Origin: Dugong dugon
Taxonomy: Eukaryota > Chordata > Mammalia > Sirenia > Dugongidae
Direction: 5' to 3'
Assembly (NCBI GenBank): GCA_030035585.1
Contig: CM057469.1
Location: 14,130,501-14,194,500, forward strand
DNA: 64,000 nucleotides
The notes beneath the pieces were generated by a model. It made no database searches, was not told where the DNA came from, and was given only the letters and a program-made list of their open reading frames with translations. Shown here piece by piece: positions 55,400 through 64,000 of the stretch. The number at the start of each line of letters is the position of its first letter. The first letter of the stretch is position 1. The position numbers and the translations under genes are program-made.

Positions 55400-55640
55400 A
55401 TTAAAATATACTGATATGTTCATTATATGAAAATTTGAAAAGATAAGAAAGTGATAATGGGAAAAAAAGTCACCATCCCACCCTCCAAAGTCCATCGTGG
55501 CTAACATTTAGATGTCGTTCCTCCTAGTATTTCATTTTGCAGTCTAGTGTGTTTATCTTTTACTGTATCTCTTGTAGTTGAGACCACACTGTATTATAAT
55601 TGTGGTTTACTAAGCTTCTGATGTCAATAAAACTTTGAAC
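55400..55640 (-). mobile_element. Possible old LINE remnant
   Basis: gtcaccatcccaccctccaa, tggctaacatttagatgtcg and cttttactgtatctcttgta resemble L1-type 3' sequence read in reverse. Weak. Confidence 0.4.
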
Positions 55641-55729
55641 CTGTAGGCAGCATTGGCTACTATTATGGTTACTATATTTTTCTGCTACTATTACCACTAA
55701 TATTTTCACCGCTGCTACTACAATTATCT

Positions 55730-55920
55730 AAATCAGAACTGTGCCTTCTATTTACAAAACACTGTCACTTATGTCATCTTAGCTCATTCTCATAATTCTT
55801 TAAAAAAGGAAAATCATTTATTATTTCTATTTAGAGTGGGAGAAATTGGTGCTTACAGAGGCTAAATGACTTGCTGGAGGCCACATGTGGTACAAGAAGT
55901 CGCTGGGACTAGATCCCATC
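55730..55920 (-). mobile_element. MIR SINE
   Basis: tatgtcatcttagctcattc, agaggctaaatgacttgctg and aagtcgctgggactagatc in reverse MIR order. Confidence 0.7.
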
Positions 55921-56750
55921 TTCTCATTGGAGGTGCAAGGCTGTTTCCACAGAGCCCACACTGTCTCTCTCCACCCATCCTCTTCTATGGATGCAGGAGG
56001 ATCTCCACTGCCTGCTAAACGCCCAGTGCTGCTCAGAAGTGGGAGGCATCTGAAATGCAAGATGAGGAGTCTGGTTTCAGGTGGAAGGGCCACAGAATGC
56101 CTTGAAAAGTTCAGACATCATTCTGTATCCCAGTCTCCAGTCTTGGTGGCTATAAGCTAAAAGGATGGAAGACTGCATGGTTATTATGTTATTGTGGTTC
56201 TGGCATTCAAGAGTACTAGGTGGTACTGTCTGTGCTTTTTCTTGTATCATTTGTTGCCCCATTCTTATTAAGTAATTTCAAGGTTTAATGATCCTCATCT
56301 TGATGGTTGCCATGGAGCTTAATCATGCATCTCTTTAGGCTGGTAAAACCAACTGAAGACAACGGTGGGTCAAGGAGCTGCCTGAGAATGTTAATGTGGA
56401 ACAGAGCAATTCAGCAAGCCAACCTACCCTGAATGGGTGCATTCCAGTGGGAGGGAGGATAGGGCCTAGCCATGCCACTGGATCCTGGCAGCATATTCCA
56501 GGATGTAATTAGGGCCAAAAAAAAAAGCTTCCAAAGGGTCTTGGAATAATTTGGGAAGTTTCTTTCTCTGAAAAGGCAGTATAGAAAATAGAAGGACAGT
56601 TTTGGGAGATGGACATACCAGTGGCTTTCATACGTTTTTTTGACGTGACCCACGGTAACATTGTGACACTGTGTGTGTGCGCACACGTGTATACATGAAA
56701 CAAAAGTTTCAGCAAATAATACTTTTACTACATGCTATGCACTCTGATGG
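55921..56750. other. Mostly unassigned; possible DNA transposon remnant at the right
   Basis: The stretch 56620-56745 (tttgacgtgacccacggtaa, gaaacaaaagtttcagcaaa) resembles an old hAT-like interspersed repeat I cannot name. The rest is unassigned. Confidence 0.35.
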
Positions 56751-56754
56751 AGTC

Positions 56755-56886
56755 TCCAGGTGATGTAAACTGTTAATGTGCTCAGCTACTAACTGAAAAG
56801 TTGAAGGTTCAAGTCTACCCAGAGGTACATTAAAAGAAAGTCCTGGTGATCTACTTCTGAAAAATCAGCCATTGAAAACCCTATGG
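56755..56886 (+). mobile_element. AfroSINE B, 5' half, fused to the next element
   Basis: Starts ggagtctccaggtgatgtaa and stops abruptly after aaaaccctatgga. The tail module is absent; the Gly-headed SINE begins at the next bases. Confidence 0.88.
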
Positions 56887-57210
56887 AAGTCAGAATTCTC
56901 ACTTTCTGTGTGAGAGACCGAAGTTTGATTACTGGCTAATGCACCTCATGTGCAGCCAGCACCCACCTGTCAGTGGAGCCTTGTGTGTTGCTGTGATGCT
57001 GAATAGATTTCAGTGAAGCTTCTAGACTAAGACAGACTCGGAAGAAAGACCTGGTGATCTACTTCCAAATATCAGCCAATGAAAAACCCTATGGATCAGA
57101 ATGGTCTGATCTGCAACCAATCATGGAGATGGTACAGGACTGGGCAGTGTTTGTTCCTGTCGTTCATGGGTTGCCATGAAGTAGGGGCCGACTCCATGGC
57201 AGCTAACAAC
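56887..57210 (+). mobile_element. tRNA-Gly-headed SINE with RTE tail, 5'-truncated
   Basis: Lacks the first 20 or so bases of the tRNA-like head, then agaattctcactttctgtgt, aatgcacctcatgtgcagcc and catgggttgccatgaagtag. It ends in an aacaacaacag tail. Same family as 24104-24445. Confidence 0.87.
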
Positions 57211-57214
57211 AACA

Positions 57215-57725
57215 GTTCCTTTGGGAAGTGCTTCTTCCTGCCCCAGGTGCTTGTCAGGCATGGCCCCTATGCTGAGATGCAGCATGAGCATTGCCCTTCT
57301 TAAATCCCATTCAGCACCACACAGGTTGCAGTTAAAGCTCTTTCTCAAGTAATGAACTCTTGTTATAACCAAAGGGTTTTTTAACTCTGTTCATTTTGTG
57401 GGAGGATAAATGTAGCAGAGGAGAGCCACATATTAGCCAAGTAAATGGAATTTCATCCTTTGTTGACAAGATGGTGCTAGGGAGCCTGGCCTCAGACACC
57501 CTGCTGAGGTGTTGGTTTGGAGGCAGTGATGGGCTTCTTCAGATCTAGCCTCTCTCTCCTTAGTAGACTTTTTTGAATCAGTGGCCTATCCTAGAGAGAT
57601 GGCTTCCGGCTCTATCGAGAAATACAGAGCGCTTTCTGGATGACGTGGGAACCAAATCTATGCCTTCATTGCACTAGTGCCATTAGCGTCATAACTCACA
57701 GAGCTAACTAGGCACAGTGGCAAAT
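57215..57725. other. No recognisable feature
   Basis: About 510 bp of unassigned sequence. Confidence 0.4.
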
Positions 57726-57729
57726 TAAA

Positions 57730-58165
57730 CATGGCCGCAAATTCTTTGCAACGACTCCCATTTAAAGGTGGAATATATTTCTCCACCCATTTGAATCTGG
57801 ATGAACTTGTAACCTGTTTTAATCAATAAAGTGTATTGAATGTCACGTTGTGTGACTTCCAAGTCTTGGCCTCAAGAGCCTTTTCAGCTTCTACTCTTTG
57901 CTTCTAAGATTGTTGTCCTGAAACTGTCCAACTGTGAAGAAAGCAAGGATTAAAGACCATGTGGCTCAACCATCCCAGCTGCCCCACTCAGTCTAGCCCC
58001 TAGCCATCCACTAGCTGAAGGCAGCAGCATGAGTGAGCCCAGGCAAGATCAGCAGAATACCCACCCAATCAATCCACAGAATTGTGAGAAATGAGAAATC
58101 ATCTAAGTCACTAAATGTGGGACTGGTTTTTGATGTAGCAATAGATAAATGATGCAGACACATCT
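57730..58165 (+). mobile_element. MLT1/MST-type LTR
   Basis: ggaatatatttctccaccc, ttgacttccaagtcttggc-like wording (gtgacttccaagtcttggcc), aattgtgagaaatgagaaat and gtagcaatagataaatgatg follow MaLR LTRs in forward orientation. Confidence 0.7.
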
Positions 58166-58239
58166 ATTAACTTGCAGAGAAATTTGAGTTTGGAGCCTAG
58201 TTGAGAGTTAGCTCAAGAGGTTTAGGGGTAGGATAATAC

Positions 58240-58722
58240 ATTCATTTCCCATTGCTACTCTAAAAAATTACCACAAATTTAGTAGCTTAAAATAACACAA
58301 ATGTATTATCTACAGTTTTGGAGGTCAGAAGTTCAAAATGGGTTTCAGTAGCTTAAAATCAAGGTGTCGGGAGGATTGTGTTGCTTCTGGAAGCTCTAGA
58401 AAAGAATCTATTTCCTTGTCTTTTCCAACTTCTAGAAGCCACCTGCATTCCTTGGTTCATGGCCCCTTTCTACATCTTCAAAGTCAGAAGTACAGCATCT
58501 TCAAACCTTTCTCTCTGTCCTCTGCTTCCATTGTCACATCTTCTCTGGCCCTCCTGCCTTGCTCTCATGAGAACCCTTGTGATTACATTGGGCCCATCTG
58601 GATAATCCAGATAAATACCCCATCTCAAGACCCTTAGTCTAATCACAGCTGCAAGTTTCTTTTGCTATGTAAGGTAACATCTTCACAGGACTTCTTCGGG
58701 GCCATTATACTGCCTAAGACAG
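58240..58722 (-). mobile_element. MLT1-type MaLR LTR
   Basis: tcatttcccattgctactct, attatctacagttttggagg, cacatcttctctggccctcc and attatactgcctaagaca: an almost full-length MLT1 LTR in reverse. Confidence 0.82.
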
Positions 58723-58724
58723 GC

Positions 58725-59130
58725 TCAGAAATGTTCATCGTGATGACAGGGCCACCATGTATTTGGGGCCCTTTGGGTTACAAAGTTCTGTCACTACATT
58801 ATCTCTGGTTCTCACAACAGTCTCGTTGAGTCAGCAGGTGTCTTCAGACAGGCTCCCCAGAGATGAAGATTCTGGGGCAAGTGATTAATCCTGGAAGTGG
58901 CTCCCAGGGGAAAGCACTAAGGGAGTTGGGGAAGCAGGACCGAGAAGAGGAGGAAGCCAAGCAAGGGGATGAGGTCTCAGGCAAAGTCCCACAGGGGGAG
59001 CTTCAGCTTGATCCTTTTGGGGAACTCTGGAGTGTAAGTTACACTTCTCTGGGGCAAGAAAGCCAGAGCTTTCATTCTTTTCCTACTTTTGCACCAATCA
59101 GTCACTGGTTATTGGCTTCCTTGGGAGTTG
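58725..59130. other. No recognisable feature
   Basis: About 400 bp of unassigned sequence. A forward ORF at 58863-59174 runs into the SINE tail and is judged chance. Confidence 0.4.
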
Positions 59131-59149
59131 TTGTTGTTGTTAAGTGTCC

Positions 59150-59453
59150 AAAGGAATTGCTGTTGTTGTTGTGAGCTGCCATCAAGTCAGCCCCTATGTC
59201 ATGGCAACCCATGCACAACGGGACCAAACGCTGCCCAGTCCTGTACTATCCCCATGAATGATTGCATATCGGACCATTGTGATCCATAGGGTTTTCACAG
59301 GTTGATTTTTGGAAGTAGATCACCAGGTCTTTCTTCCTAGTCTGTCTGAGTCTGGAAGCTTACTGAAATCTGTTCAGCATTATAGCAACATGCAAGCTTC
59401 CATTGACAGATGGGTGCTGGCCGCACATGAGTTGCATTAGCCAGGAATAGAAC
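59150..59453 (-). mobile_element. tRNA-Gly-headed SINE with RTE tail
   Basis: Reverse copy: the tail ttgctgttgttgttgtgagc at the left, then catggcaacccatgcacaac, and the head end gttgcattagccaggaatag at the right. The outermost tRNA-like part is eroded. Confidence 0.85.
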
Positions 59454-59529
59454 TTGTGAAAATACTTAGTGGGGCGCGGGGCGGGTGGTTGACAAACAAA
59501 CGTAGAAGGCACACATTATTTGCGTAAAA

Positions 59530-59740
59530 ATACAGTCGTTTTTATCCCTCTTCTTTCTTACGCAAAAGATAGCATACTTTAGATATGCTTTTGCACTTTA
59601 CTTAATGTTGTGTCATGGAAAGTTCTCTACATCTGCTCATGGAGAGTGTCCTTATTCTTCTGTACAGCTGCGTGGTACTCCATGGTACCGTCACTTATTC
59701 AACAGTTCTCCTAGGTATGAGCATTTTGGTGGTTGCTGCT
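59530..59740 (-). mobile_element. Old L1 3' fragment
   Basis: ctttacttaatgttgtgtca, acagctgcgtggtactccat and gtaccgtcacttattcaaca match the standard old-L1 wording in reverse. Confidence 0.7.
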
Positions 59741-59744
59741 CCCT

Positions 59745-60460
59745 GCAGAGCCCCTGCCCCTGCCTGCTGTCTACACTTGTGAGTCACCTGCCCTGGACTC
59801 CCCACTGTGTACTCTAGCCCCCCACAGCTTTAATAGAGGCCAGGGCATCAGGACCTGCCCAGCTGGAGCTCCCTGTGGGCATACTTGGATGTGGGGTTGA
59901 GCCGAGGAGCAGCAGCTGCTGGGTTCCCTGACCTGAGGAAGCTCCTGACCAAGAGTGTAAATGCAAACTGTAAACACAAACATGAAGCAGGAGGTTTGAG
60001 AGTTGAAAGAAGTAGAAAAGTAGTTGGCCTGACTAGAAGGGCAAAGGGGATGGGAAGCCTGAGAAAAAAAGTACCAGTTGAAATGAGGTGGTCAGAAGTG
60101 AGTCCGTAACTGTATTGTGAATTATGTCTTCCTTCCCCTTGCCCAGTTTGGTGAGATTTGCTAGGCGGAGGGCATAGGCTCAAAACATCTAAACAGCCAT
60201 GCTCTGGGTAACTGCCGAGACACTGAGGCCTGCAGTCTCCTGTGACTGTGACCTGCCATGCTGTGTGTCTGTGCACACCGGCTGGGCCCACCTAAGCCCC
60301 TTCAGGGGTGAGAAGTACCCTTCCGGCTTCTGCCCCTCCTCACTGAGCTGGCCTCATACCACGTTCCAGGCCCTTGCTATCTTCCAGAGCTGGCTGTAAG
60401 TAATAGGCCATGCTTGGCTGAATTCTGAGATGCTACAGCTATCTGCCATGATCTATGCAC
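59745..60460. other. No recognisable feature
   Basis: About 700 bp of unassigned sequence. The reverse ORF at 60291-59848 (147 aa) is the longest unexplained ORF apart from that at 32991-33443, but the opposite strand is also open, it is rich in Pro, Ser and Leu, and no domain is visible. Confidence 0.4.
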
Positions 60461-60464
60461 CATC

Positions 60465-60560
60465 CCTGTGGAGCAAGCAGGCCAGCTTTACAATTATGGA
60501 GATGAAAACACATAAAGGTCATACGACTTTCTCAAGGTCACCCAGCTAGTCATGACACAT
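60465..60560 (-). mobile_element. MIR-type remnant
   Basis: atggagatgaaaacacataa, ctcaaggtcacccagctagt: a short reverse MIR fragment. Confidence 0.6.
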
Positions 60561-60581
60561 CCATTAGGTACTGTAGGCACC

Positions 60582-60780
60582 AGTTGTCATGGAGCTGATT
60601 TTGACTCATGGCGACCCCATGTGTGTCAGAGTAGAACTGTTCTCCATAGGGTTCCCAATGGCTGGTTTTTCAGAAGTAGATTGTCAGGACTTTCTTCCAA
60701 GGTACCTCTGGGTGGACTCGAACCTCTACCCTTTTGTTAGCAGCCAAGCATGTTAACCGTTTGTACCACTCAGGGACTCC
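60582..60780 (-). mobile_element. AfroSINE B
   Basis: Reverse copy from gttgtcatggagctgatttt to the head accactcagggactcc. gtaggcac occurs at each side (about 60573 and 60785). Confidence 0.93.
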
Positions 60781-60904
60781 ACAGTAGGCACAGTGCCCAT
60801 GATACTTTCAGAGGTCTACAAAAATGTGTTATTTTTAATTTCTTTTAGAATCAGAGGGAAAAAAAGAATATAACAATAAGGAACATATAATGATGAATCC
60901 AGTC

Positions 60905-61565
60905 TGGATTACATTCATCTCTATACCAGCTCAACTGGTCTTCCACGTAGGCCTAAGGATGTTATCCTATCACTGATAGCGTTGTACTTCAGGATAGATC
61001 TTGAAAAGTTCTTTTTGACGATGAACGCAATGCTATTCCTCTTCAATTTGTCATTCCTGGCATACTAGACCACATGCTTGTCCGATTCAAAATGGCCAAT
61101 ATCAGTCCATTTCAGCTCACTAATGCCTAGAATATCAATCTTAATGCATTCTATTTCATTTTTGACGATCTCCAATTTTCCTAGATTCATACTTTGGACA
61201 TTCCATGTTCCAATTATTAATGGATGTTTGCAGCTGTTTCTTCTTATTTTGAGCCACGTCACATCAGCCAGTGAAGGTCCTGAAAGCTTCACTCCATCCA
61301 CATCATTCAGGTCGACTCTACTTTGAGGACACAGTTCTTCCCCAGTCCTATTTTGAGTGCCTTCCAACCTGAGGGGCTCATCTTCCCCCACTGTATCAGA
61401 CAGTGTTCCACTGCTATTCATAAGGTTTTCACTGGCCAATTTTTCAGAAGTAGATTGCCAGTTCCTTCTTCCCAGTCTGTCTTAGTCTGGAAGCTCCACT
61501 GAAACCTGTCCACCATGGGTGACCCTGATGGTATTTGAAATACCGGTGGCATAGCTTCCGGCATC
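60905..61565 (-). mobile_element. RTE LINE, inverted 5' half (leader and endonuclease start)
   Basis: The reverse strand holds the RTE leader (61565 to about 61440), then an ORF (61439-61065) ending in the first endonuclease block: IIGTWNVQSMNLGKLEIVKN and ILGISELKWTDIGHFESD. The WNV and ELKW motifs are hallmarks of the RTE/BovB endonuclease. A stop ends the ORF at 61065, but the same frame stays homologous past it to about 60905. It lies head-to-head with the forward 3' half that begins at 61566. Confidence 0.88.
61065..61439 (-). pseudogene. RTE endonuclease N-terminus
   Basis: 124 codons, starting in the leader region. Residues from about 80 onward are the start of an apurinic-like endonuclease (GTWNVQSMNLGKLEIVKNEI, then IDILGISELKWTDIG). 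The N-terminal third (LRLEGTQNRTGEELCPQSRV) is the linker seen in afrotherian RTE. The TAG stop after KHVV appears to be a single-base change of a Tyr codon. The enzyme would nick DNA to prime reverse transcription. Confidence 0.85.
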
Positions 61566-61586
61566 ACAGATGCAGATGACACAACC

Positions 61587-61967
61587 TTGCCTATGGAAAG
61601 CAAAGGGGACTTCAAACACTTACTGATGAAGATCAAAGATTACAGCCTTCCATATGGATTACACCTCAACATGAGGAAACAAAATATCCTCACAACTGGA
61701 CCAATAAGCAACATCATGATAAATGGAGAAAAGATTGAAGTTGTCAAGGATTTCATTTTACTTGGATTCACAATCAATGCCCATGGAAGCAGAAGTCAAG
61801 AAATCAAAAGATACATTGCATTGGGCAAGTCTGCTGCAAAAGACTTCTTTAAAGTGTTAAAAAGCAAAGATGTCACTTTGAGGACTAAGGTGCACCTGAC
61901 CCAAGCCATGGTATTTTCAATCACTTCATATGCATGCAAAAACTGGAAAATAAATAAGGAAGACTGA
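61587..61967 (+). pseudogene. RTE reverse transcriptase, palm/thumb fragment
   Basis: 126 codons. NILTTGPISNIMINGEKIEV, DFILLGFTINAHGSRSQEIK and GKSAAKDFFKVLKSKDVTLR follow the YADD box as in RTE and BovB. TKVHLTQAMVFSITSYACKN is the conserved post-RT helix region. The frame ends in a TGA at 61968. No upstream finger or palm blocks are present. Confidence 0.92.
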
Positions 61968-62009
61968 AGAAAAATTGATGCCTTTGAATTATGCTGTTGG
62001 CAAAGAATA

Positions 62010-62342
62010 TTGAATATACTATGGACCGCCAGAAGAATGAACAAATCTGTCTTGGAAGAAGTACAGCCAGAATGCTCCTTAGAAGCAAGGACAGTGAGAC
62101 TCCATCTTATGTACTTTGGACATGTTATCAAGAGGAACCAGTCTCTGGAGAAGGACATCATGCTTGGGAAAGTAGAGTGTCAGCAAAAAAGAGGAAGCCC
62201 CTCAAGGAGATGGACTGACACAGTGGCTGCAACAATGGGCTCAAGCATAGCAACAATTGTGAGGATGGCCCAGGACCAGGCTGTGTTTTATTCTTTTGTA
62301 CATAGGGTTGCTATGAGCCTGAACTGGTTCAATGGCACCTAA
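62010..62342 (+). pseudogene. RTE C-terminal region
   Basis: 110 codons with SVLEEVQPECSLEARTVRLH, MYFGHVIKR, LEKDIMLGKVECQQKRGSPS and RRWTDTVAATMGSSIATIVR. These correspond to the YFGH...LGK...KRGR..RRW stretch that closes RTE-clade proteins. The two other RTE tails in this window encode the same region. Likely nucleic-acid binding, by its basic residues; that is inference. Confidence 0.88.
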
Positions 62343-62646
62343 CAAAGTACCAGTACAGTTGTAAAATATGTTTATTAGTATTTTTTAATGGAGGAAGAAG
62401 TCCACGAAGGCAAAAGTGCATATGCCTACAGAAGTCATAAAGTAGTCCTGTAGTGAAAGAGCTAGGACTAGCAGATTTTCCATTCCACATGCTATGCTCT
62501 TTTGGTCTAAACCAGGTGAGTGTCTGAAGAGTACCTCTTGAGCCCTTAAGAGCAGGAATCTGAGGACAGTGTCCATTGGAGCCACACATGAAACTGCCTT
62601 AAAGGGACCAGGAGAGCAAAGGAGAAAAGGAGGTTCCCCCAACTTG

Positions 62647-62851
62647 GCTAAACCAGTTGCGGTCGAGTTGACTCCAGCTGATGGTGACCTCATGTGTGTG
62701 TCAGAGTAGAACTGTGCTCCATAAGGTTTTTAATGGCTGCCTTTTTGGAAATAGCCAGGCCTTTCTTCCGAGGCACCTCTGGTTAGAATTGAACCTCCAA
62801 CCTTTCAGTTAGCAGCCAAACGTGTTTACCATTTACACCACCCAGGGACTT
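62647..62851 (-). mobile_element. AfroSINE B
   Basis: Reverse copy from taaaccagttgcggtcgagt to the head caccacccagggact, with a small deletion after ggaaatagcc. Confidence 0.93.
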
Positions 62852-62959
62852 CAAACTTCGCCTAGCTCTCTCTTAATTCCCATCCCATATGGTATTGTCA
62901 GGAGTTTAAGGGTTCCAGGTCAGGAGTGCATGTAAGAGGCCGTGTGGACCCGACATGCG

Positions 62960-63090
62960 TTTTGGAGTATATTCAAGTCCACATTCAGTCACTCTTACTC
63001 ACTATGCAGCCTTGCCAAGAATTTCAATCTGTAAAATGGTGATGGTCATATTTCCCTCACAGAATTGTTCTGATGATTAGAGGGAGTGAA
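62960..63090 (+). mobile_element. MIR SINE remnant
   Basis: cttgccaagaatttcaatct, gtaaaatggtgatggtcata and ttgttctgatgattagaggg follow forward MIR order. Confidence 0.65.
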
Positions 63091-63094
63091 GTGG

Positions 63095-63440
63095 GAAGGT
63101 CCTGACCTCTCTCCTGACACACATCTGCTCTCAAGGTGAGTTAGACGTGAGCTCCTTTCTCTTCCTGTGTACTTGCGTGGGGCCTGCATGCGAGGACTCT
63201 GTGTGTGTGTGTATGTGTGTGTGCACGTGTGTGCCTGCTTCCTGAAGCTGCCTGACTGTGCTGAAGTTCTTATTGTTTTGTGTTATACCTATGGCAAGTG
63301 GAATTTGAGAACACCCCACTGGATTCATTTTAGATTATTAATAGAAGAATTACTGAATTTTTTTTTTCCAAGTCACTTGTATTTACCCCAGGAGTTTGTT
63401 ACTGAAATGTGCAGTCTCGAGCACAATAGGACATGACAAT
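63095..63440. other. Unassigned, with GT microsatellite
   Basis: Holds an interrupted (GT)n tract at 63199-63233 and a T9 run near 63358. Nothing else recognised. Confidence 0.6.
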
Positions 63441-64000
63441 AGGAAATGTAGCTTGAAGAACAAGCAATTATCAGCTGCAGACAACCGAAATAACCACGTC
63501 GGGTAGGTCCTGAAGGCCTTTTGCCGAGTTATAATCAGCCACGTTGGGTGGCGAAGAGTGAGTGGGGATTATAAATGCGACTTCACTTGGCCTGATGTCA
63601 TTGCTGTCTGTGTCCTTTTGCTGACAGTTGGCTCTTTGACTTCAGTGTGTTTCTGTGACAAAGCAAACCTGAAATGAGACGCAAACACGGTAGCTGGCTT
63701 GGGTCAGCACAAACAAGGCACTGAATTGTGGAGTCCATCCTCTGTCTTCCTCCTGGCTCAGCCTGAACCACAGGCGGTGATGTTTCACACTCATGAGATG
63801 GGAGTATCGCTTTCTGTGACTTCCCCTGAACACAAGAGCGAGTGGCCATTGTAAGTGCTCTTTCCAAGAAGTGCAGTGTCTTCTGGTTGGGAGATAAAAA
63901 GCCCAAACTTGCATGAGGCAGGCCGGTTGGCTCTGCTGCCTCGTGCAGCTCTTCTCATCCTGGGAAAAGAAGCCCTGCATAAAAGGAGAGCAAAAAACAG
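63441..64000. other. Repeat-poor right edge with TATA-like motifs
   Basis: No repeat was recognised. Positions near 63570 (ttataaatg), 63893 (gagataaaaagc) and 63977 (gcataaaaggag) resemble TATA boxes, with a CRE-like tgatgtca at about 63593. The reverse ORFs (63598-63906, 63642-63980) overlap and have no domain. A promoter is possible but not established. Confidence 0.25.

Larger units (their letters stand above)
61566..62352 (+). mobile_element. RTE LINE, 3' half (end of reverse transcriptase to 3' tail)
   Basis: Begins inside the reverse transcriptase catalytic box: the frame reads ADDTTLPMESKGDF with the Tyr of YADD lost at the junction. It continues HLLMKIKDYSLPYGLHLNMR and MINGEKIEVVKDFILLGFTI. 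It ends with the C-terminal region and caatggcacctaacaaagta. A stop at 61968 splits the ORF before the C-terminal part (62010-62342). Confidence 0.92.

Noticed and set aside
59848..60291. 147-aa reverse ORF
   Set aside because: No family resemblance, overlapped by open frames on the other strand, low-complexity Pro/Ser/Leu composition, and no start or splice context.
1..64000. CRISPR array, prophage, operon or other prokaryotic system
   Set aside because: No evenly spaced repeats with unique spacers, no long gene-dense ORFs, and abundant mammalian retroposons throughout.

Overview
This is a mammalian nuclear window, almost certainly from an afrotherian. An elephant is the best guess; hyrax, manatee or dugong cannot be excluded. 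The call rests on dozens of copies of the tRNA-derived AfroSINE family. One form (A, and a longer A-long) opens near gagccctggtggcacagtgg and ends near gagtcggaatcgactcgacgg. A second form (B) opens near ggagtccctgggtggtgcaa. They sit beside fragments of an RTE-clade LINE of the afrotherian type, a tRNA-Gly-headed SINE with an RTE tail, and L1 copies sharing a lineage-specific 3' UTR. Family names come from memory of the consensus sequences; no repeat library was searched.

I find no host protein-coding gene, exon, RNA gene or CRISPR array. Every sizeable ORF that I can assign belongs to a retrotransposon: L1 ORF1 and ORF2, and the RTE endonuclease and reverse transcriptase. The rest look like chance ORFs in non-coding DNA. 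The window is therefore best read as intergenic or intronic DNA built from layered retrotransposon insertions.

Layout: 1-3783 is the 5' part of a reverse-strand L1 with a long, internally repeated 5' UTR. It abuts an LTR (3784-4168), followed by a MaLR-like LTR (4570-5490). 6-15 kb holds scattered SINEs, an MLT1-type LTR, an RTE tail and an L1 split by a solo LTR. 15-30 kb is SINE-dotted older DNA with MIR, L2 and MER5-type remnants and three stretches of about 1-2 kb with little recognisable repeat. 30.3-34.8 kb is an old forward L1 interrupted by younger insertions. 34.9-46 kb has SINEs, an intact solo MaLR LTR with a perfect duplication, a hAT element with perfect ends, a nested palindrome, an RTE tail and a composite L1 tail. 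46-52 kb has an ERV LTR, a 5'-truncated L1 and a 1.3-kb insertion flanked by a 21-22 bp duplication of which only the last part looks like L1. 52-64 kb has more SINEs, MLT1-type LTRs and an RTE copy with an inverted 5' half.

How the parts relate: all the SINE families and the RTE element share the same 3' terminal motif, as expected if the RTE enzyme mobilises the SINEs. Target-site duplications and nesting give a local order: MIR, L2, MER5 and old L1 first; then LTRs and RTE; then AfroSINE B; then AfroSINE A and the younger L1. The rightmost 500 bp have few repeats and contain TATA-like motifs, so a gene edge could lie there, but I cannot name one.
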